From: Burkholderia sp. D-99
GTDB taxonomy: Bacteria; Pseudomonadota; Gammaproteobacteria; Burkholderiales; Burkholderiaceae
Length of the DNA: 64,000 nt
Direction: 5' to 3'
Assembly: GCF_011605345.1 (NCBI RefSeq)
Contig: NZ_JAAOXM010000013.1
Location: 174,532 to 238,531, forward strand
Shown: positions 62,455 to 64,000 of the stretch, piece by piece
Layout of the letters: every line of letters begins with the position of its first letter
How positions within the stretch are numbered: the first letter of the stretch is position 1
Notes under the pieces: model-generated
The model's input: only the letters and a program-made list of their open reading frames with translations
Databases searched by the model: none
What the model was told of the DNA's origin: nothing
Program-made: the position numbers and the translations under genes

Positions 62455-63324
62455 ATGGGTACCCGTATTCGATCGGGCATGTGCAGCCTGGCGGGATTGA
62501 CGGCCGCTCTGATCGCGGCATCCCCGGCCCACGCTGCCGGTGACACCAGCGAAGCTCGCACCGTGCCTTTTGTCGAGGTTGCGAAAACCGCCGTGCCCGA
62601 TCGCGACTGGCCGCGCAAGGTGTGCGAGTTGGCGTCGGCATCGTGCGGCGCCCCCGGCCAGCCCGGCGACGCGGACAACGCGCCATCGCTGTACCGGGCC
62701 AGGAACGACGCGCCGGGCATCTACTACGCGATCCTGCCGGGCCCGCAACTGCTGAAAGTGAGTTTCGCGTCCGCCGCCGGCTGGAAGCGCGTACAGCAGT
62801 GGGATTTCTCCGACTACCAGCCGGCCAACCGGGTCGACGGCGACGGCGAGCCACCGTCGCTCGGGATCTACCCCGCGTTGTATCCGCTGGGCGGCGAGCG
62901 CTTCGCGGTCGCGGTGCTGGCCGGTTGGTCCGAAAGCTATTCAGGCGGTGGCGGAAGCTGGGAAAACGCCGATTTCGTCGAACTGCAGCCGAATGGCGGC
63001 CATGCGAGCACGCCACGCGTATCGAAGCTCCCGTTCAGCTGCAACAAGCAGATTCGGGCCTGCTTCACCGAGCACGACTATCAGCACTCGCCGCATTGCA
63101 GCGAAGACTTCGACGGCTCCCTGCGGCTGCGCTTCGTGCCTGGCGCGAGCGCCGGCAAGCTCGACTGGATCGCCACCTGGAAGGAGAGCCATTGGCCGGG
63201 CCAGGAACCGCAGAGCAAAACCGGGCATACGTCGGTTTCCGTCACGTTGCCGGCCGGGCGGGACCCTGTCGCCGCAGGCAACGCGCTGCGCGACAAGATC
63301 CCGTTTTGCGAGCCGGTCAACTGA
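62455..63324 (+). CDS. Exported protein of unknown function
   Basis: 289 residues. A signal peptide (MGTRIRSGMCSLAGLTAALIAASPAHA) is followed by a mature periplasmic or secreted domain with six Cys (VCELASASCG, SCNKQIRAC, CSED, PFCEP), which could form disulfides. Short motifs such as LGIYPALYPLGGERFAVAVLAGWSESYSGGGGSWE give no family I recognise. AAGGACAACG precedes the ATG. The 107-base gap from marR makes cotranscription possible but unproven. Confidence 0.65.
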   Translation: MGTRIRSGMCSLAGLTAALIAASPAHAAGDTSEARTVPFVEVAKTAVPDRDWPRKVCELASASCGAPGQPGDADNAPSLYRARNDAPGIYYAILPGPQLLKVSFASAAGWKRVQQWDFSDYQPANRVDGDGEPPSLGIYPALYPLGGERFAVAVLAGWSESYSGGGGSWENADFVELQPNGGHASTPRVSKLPFSCNKQIRACFTEHDYQHSPHCSEDFDGSLRLRFVPGASAGKLDWIATWKESHWPGQEPQSKTGHTSVSVTLPAGRDPVAAGNALRDKIPFCEPVN

Positions 63325-63337
63325 ACGGCTGCCGGCG

Positions 63338-64000
63338 CTACGCACGCGCGGCGTGCAGCGTCTGCTTCGGCGCAAACCCCGACGCCAGCGCGAACAGCGC
63401 GACACACAGGCAGGCCATCGCGCCCCACGCGGGCGTCAGGTCCGCGAGATGCTGGCGCACGATGCCTGCCGCGAACGGAAACAGCCCGGCGATCAGGTAG
63501 CCGATACCCTGCACGAACCCCGTCAGCGATGCGGCATCCGCCGGCGTCGCCGCATGGTCGACCGTGACGATCAGCGACAGCGGAAACAGCGCGCCGATCC
63601 CCGCGCCCATCAGCAGCGCGGCCGGCAACGCGAGCGCTTCGGGCGCGGCCAGCATCACCAGCAAGCCGACGAACAGCGACGCGATCGCCGCATGCAGCGC
63701 GGGCCGGCGATCGGGCAGGCGGTCGATCATCGCCGAGATCGTCAGGCCCGCGACGACCTCCGCGAGCGTCACGCCGCCGAGCAGGCTGCCGGCCGCCGTC
63801 GGCGACCAGCCGAGCCGCATGTAGTAAGGCGGCAGCCACGCGAGCACGAGCGTGTACGCGCCGGTCGCGATGCCGAAGAACAGCGCGAGCCGCCATGCGC
63901 GCGGCGAGCGCGACGGCTGCGCATGGGTTGCCGACGCCGGCCCGGCGGCGAACGCGTCGCCGCCGCGGCTGGCCAGCGGCCAGGCCAGCGCGGCCACCGC
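63338..64000 (-). CDS. MFS transporter, CynX/NimT-like (5' end outside window)
   Basis: The C-terminal 220 residues or so are present; the gene continues past the window end, so its start is not seen. The visible helices include ALFFGIATGAYTLVLAWLPPYYMRLGWSPTAAGSLLGGVTLAEVV and LPAALLMGAGIGALFPLSLIVTVDHA, which resemble cyanate/nitroimidazole (CynX/NimT) transporters. It is an inner-membrane protein. The substrate cannot be stated. It converges on the exported-protein gene with a 13-base gap. Confidence 0.8.
   Translation of the reverse strand, partial: AVAALAWPLASRGGDAFAAGPASATHAQPSRSPRAWRLALFFGIATGAYTLVLAWLPPYYMRLGWSPTAAGSLLGGVTLAEVVAGLTISAMIDRLPDRRPALHAAIASLFVGLLVMLAAPEALALPAALLMGAGIGALFPLSLIVTVDHAATPADAASLTGFVQGIGYLIAGLFPFAAGIVRQHLADLTPAWGAMACLCVALFALASGFAPKQTLHAARA

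Noticed and set aside
1..64000. CRISPR arrays, insertion sequences, tRNA or rRNA genes
   Set aside because: I found no regularly spaced repeats, transposase genes or RNA-gene signatures; the only RNA elements supported are the three riboswitches.

Overview
The window is uniformly GC-rich and reads as a chromosome segment of a Burkholderia, most likely of the B. cepacia complex. The main reason is the gene order orbI-orbJ-orbK-pvdA-orbA-pvdF-orbL, which is the 3' half of the ornibactin siderophore locus of that group. It is followed by a large cobalamin (B12) biosynthesis region of the kind found in the same genus. The species assignment is inference.

Layout. (1) 1-20188, plus strand: ornibactin assembly and uptake. 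The NRPS OrbI enters from outside the window. OrbJ, two GNAT acyltransferases (OrbK, OrbL), the ornithine hydroxylase PvdA, the formyltransferase PvdF and the receptor OrbA follow, nearly all overlapping or tightly spaced. (2) 20.2-25.5 kb: an accessory islet with a VapBC toxin-antitoxin pair, an AbiEi/AbiEii-like pair with a striking shared-centre operator, an M20 amidohydrolase, a BamE-like lipoprotein and the C-terminal scrap of a ParE toxin. (3) 25.5-37.3 kb: the first cobalamin block. cobA-cobE-cobO-cobB run on the minus strand. A NiCoT transporter, cobW, cobN and ChlI/ChlD-like chelatase subunits run on the plus strand. Both operons are headed by cobalamin riboswitches that lie back to back. 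(4) 37.4-51.6 kb: unrelated genes. These include YaiI, DUF1993, an LMW-PTP-like protein, a Nudix hydrolase, a small secreted protein, a CoA-transferase/CitMHS/acyl-CoA dehydrogenase/IclR catabolic cluster, a GH18 chitinase, a 749-residue protein of unknown class, and a divergent LysR/MFS pair. (5) 51.6-60.8 kb: the second cobalamin block. cobG-cobH-cobI-cbiG/cobJ run on the minus strand behind a third riboswitch, and cobL-cbiD-cobK-cobM run on the plus strand. (6) 60.8-64 kb: an EamA transporter divergent from a MarR regulator, an unknown exported protein, and an MFS transporter cut by the window end.

How the genes work together. In ornibactin synthesis PvdA hydroxylates ornithine, PvdF formylates it, and OrbK/OrbL are the acylation candidates. 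OrbI and OrbJ assemble the Orn-(OH)Asp-Ser-Orn chain, and OrbA imports the ferric complex. In the cobalamin region nearly every corrin-ring step from uroporphyrinogen III to adenosylated cobyrinic acid a,c-diamide is present, together with cobalt uptake and insertion. The set is a mosaic: oxygen-route CobG and CobN coexist with CbiD and CbiG, which are typical of the anaerobic route, and no cobF is seen. The late nucleotide-loop genes are not in the window.
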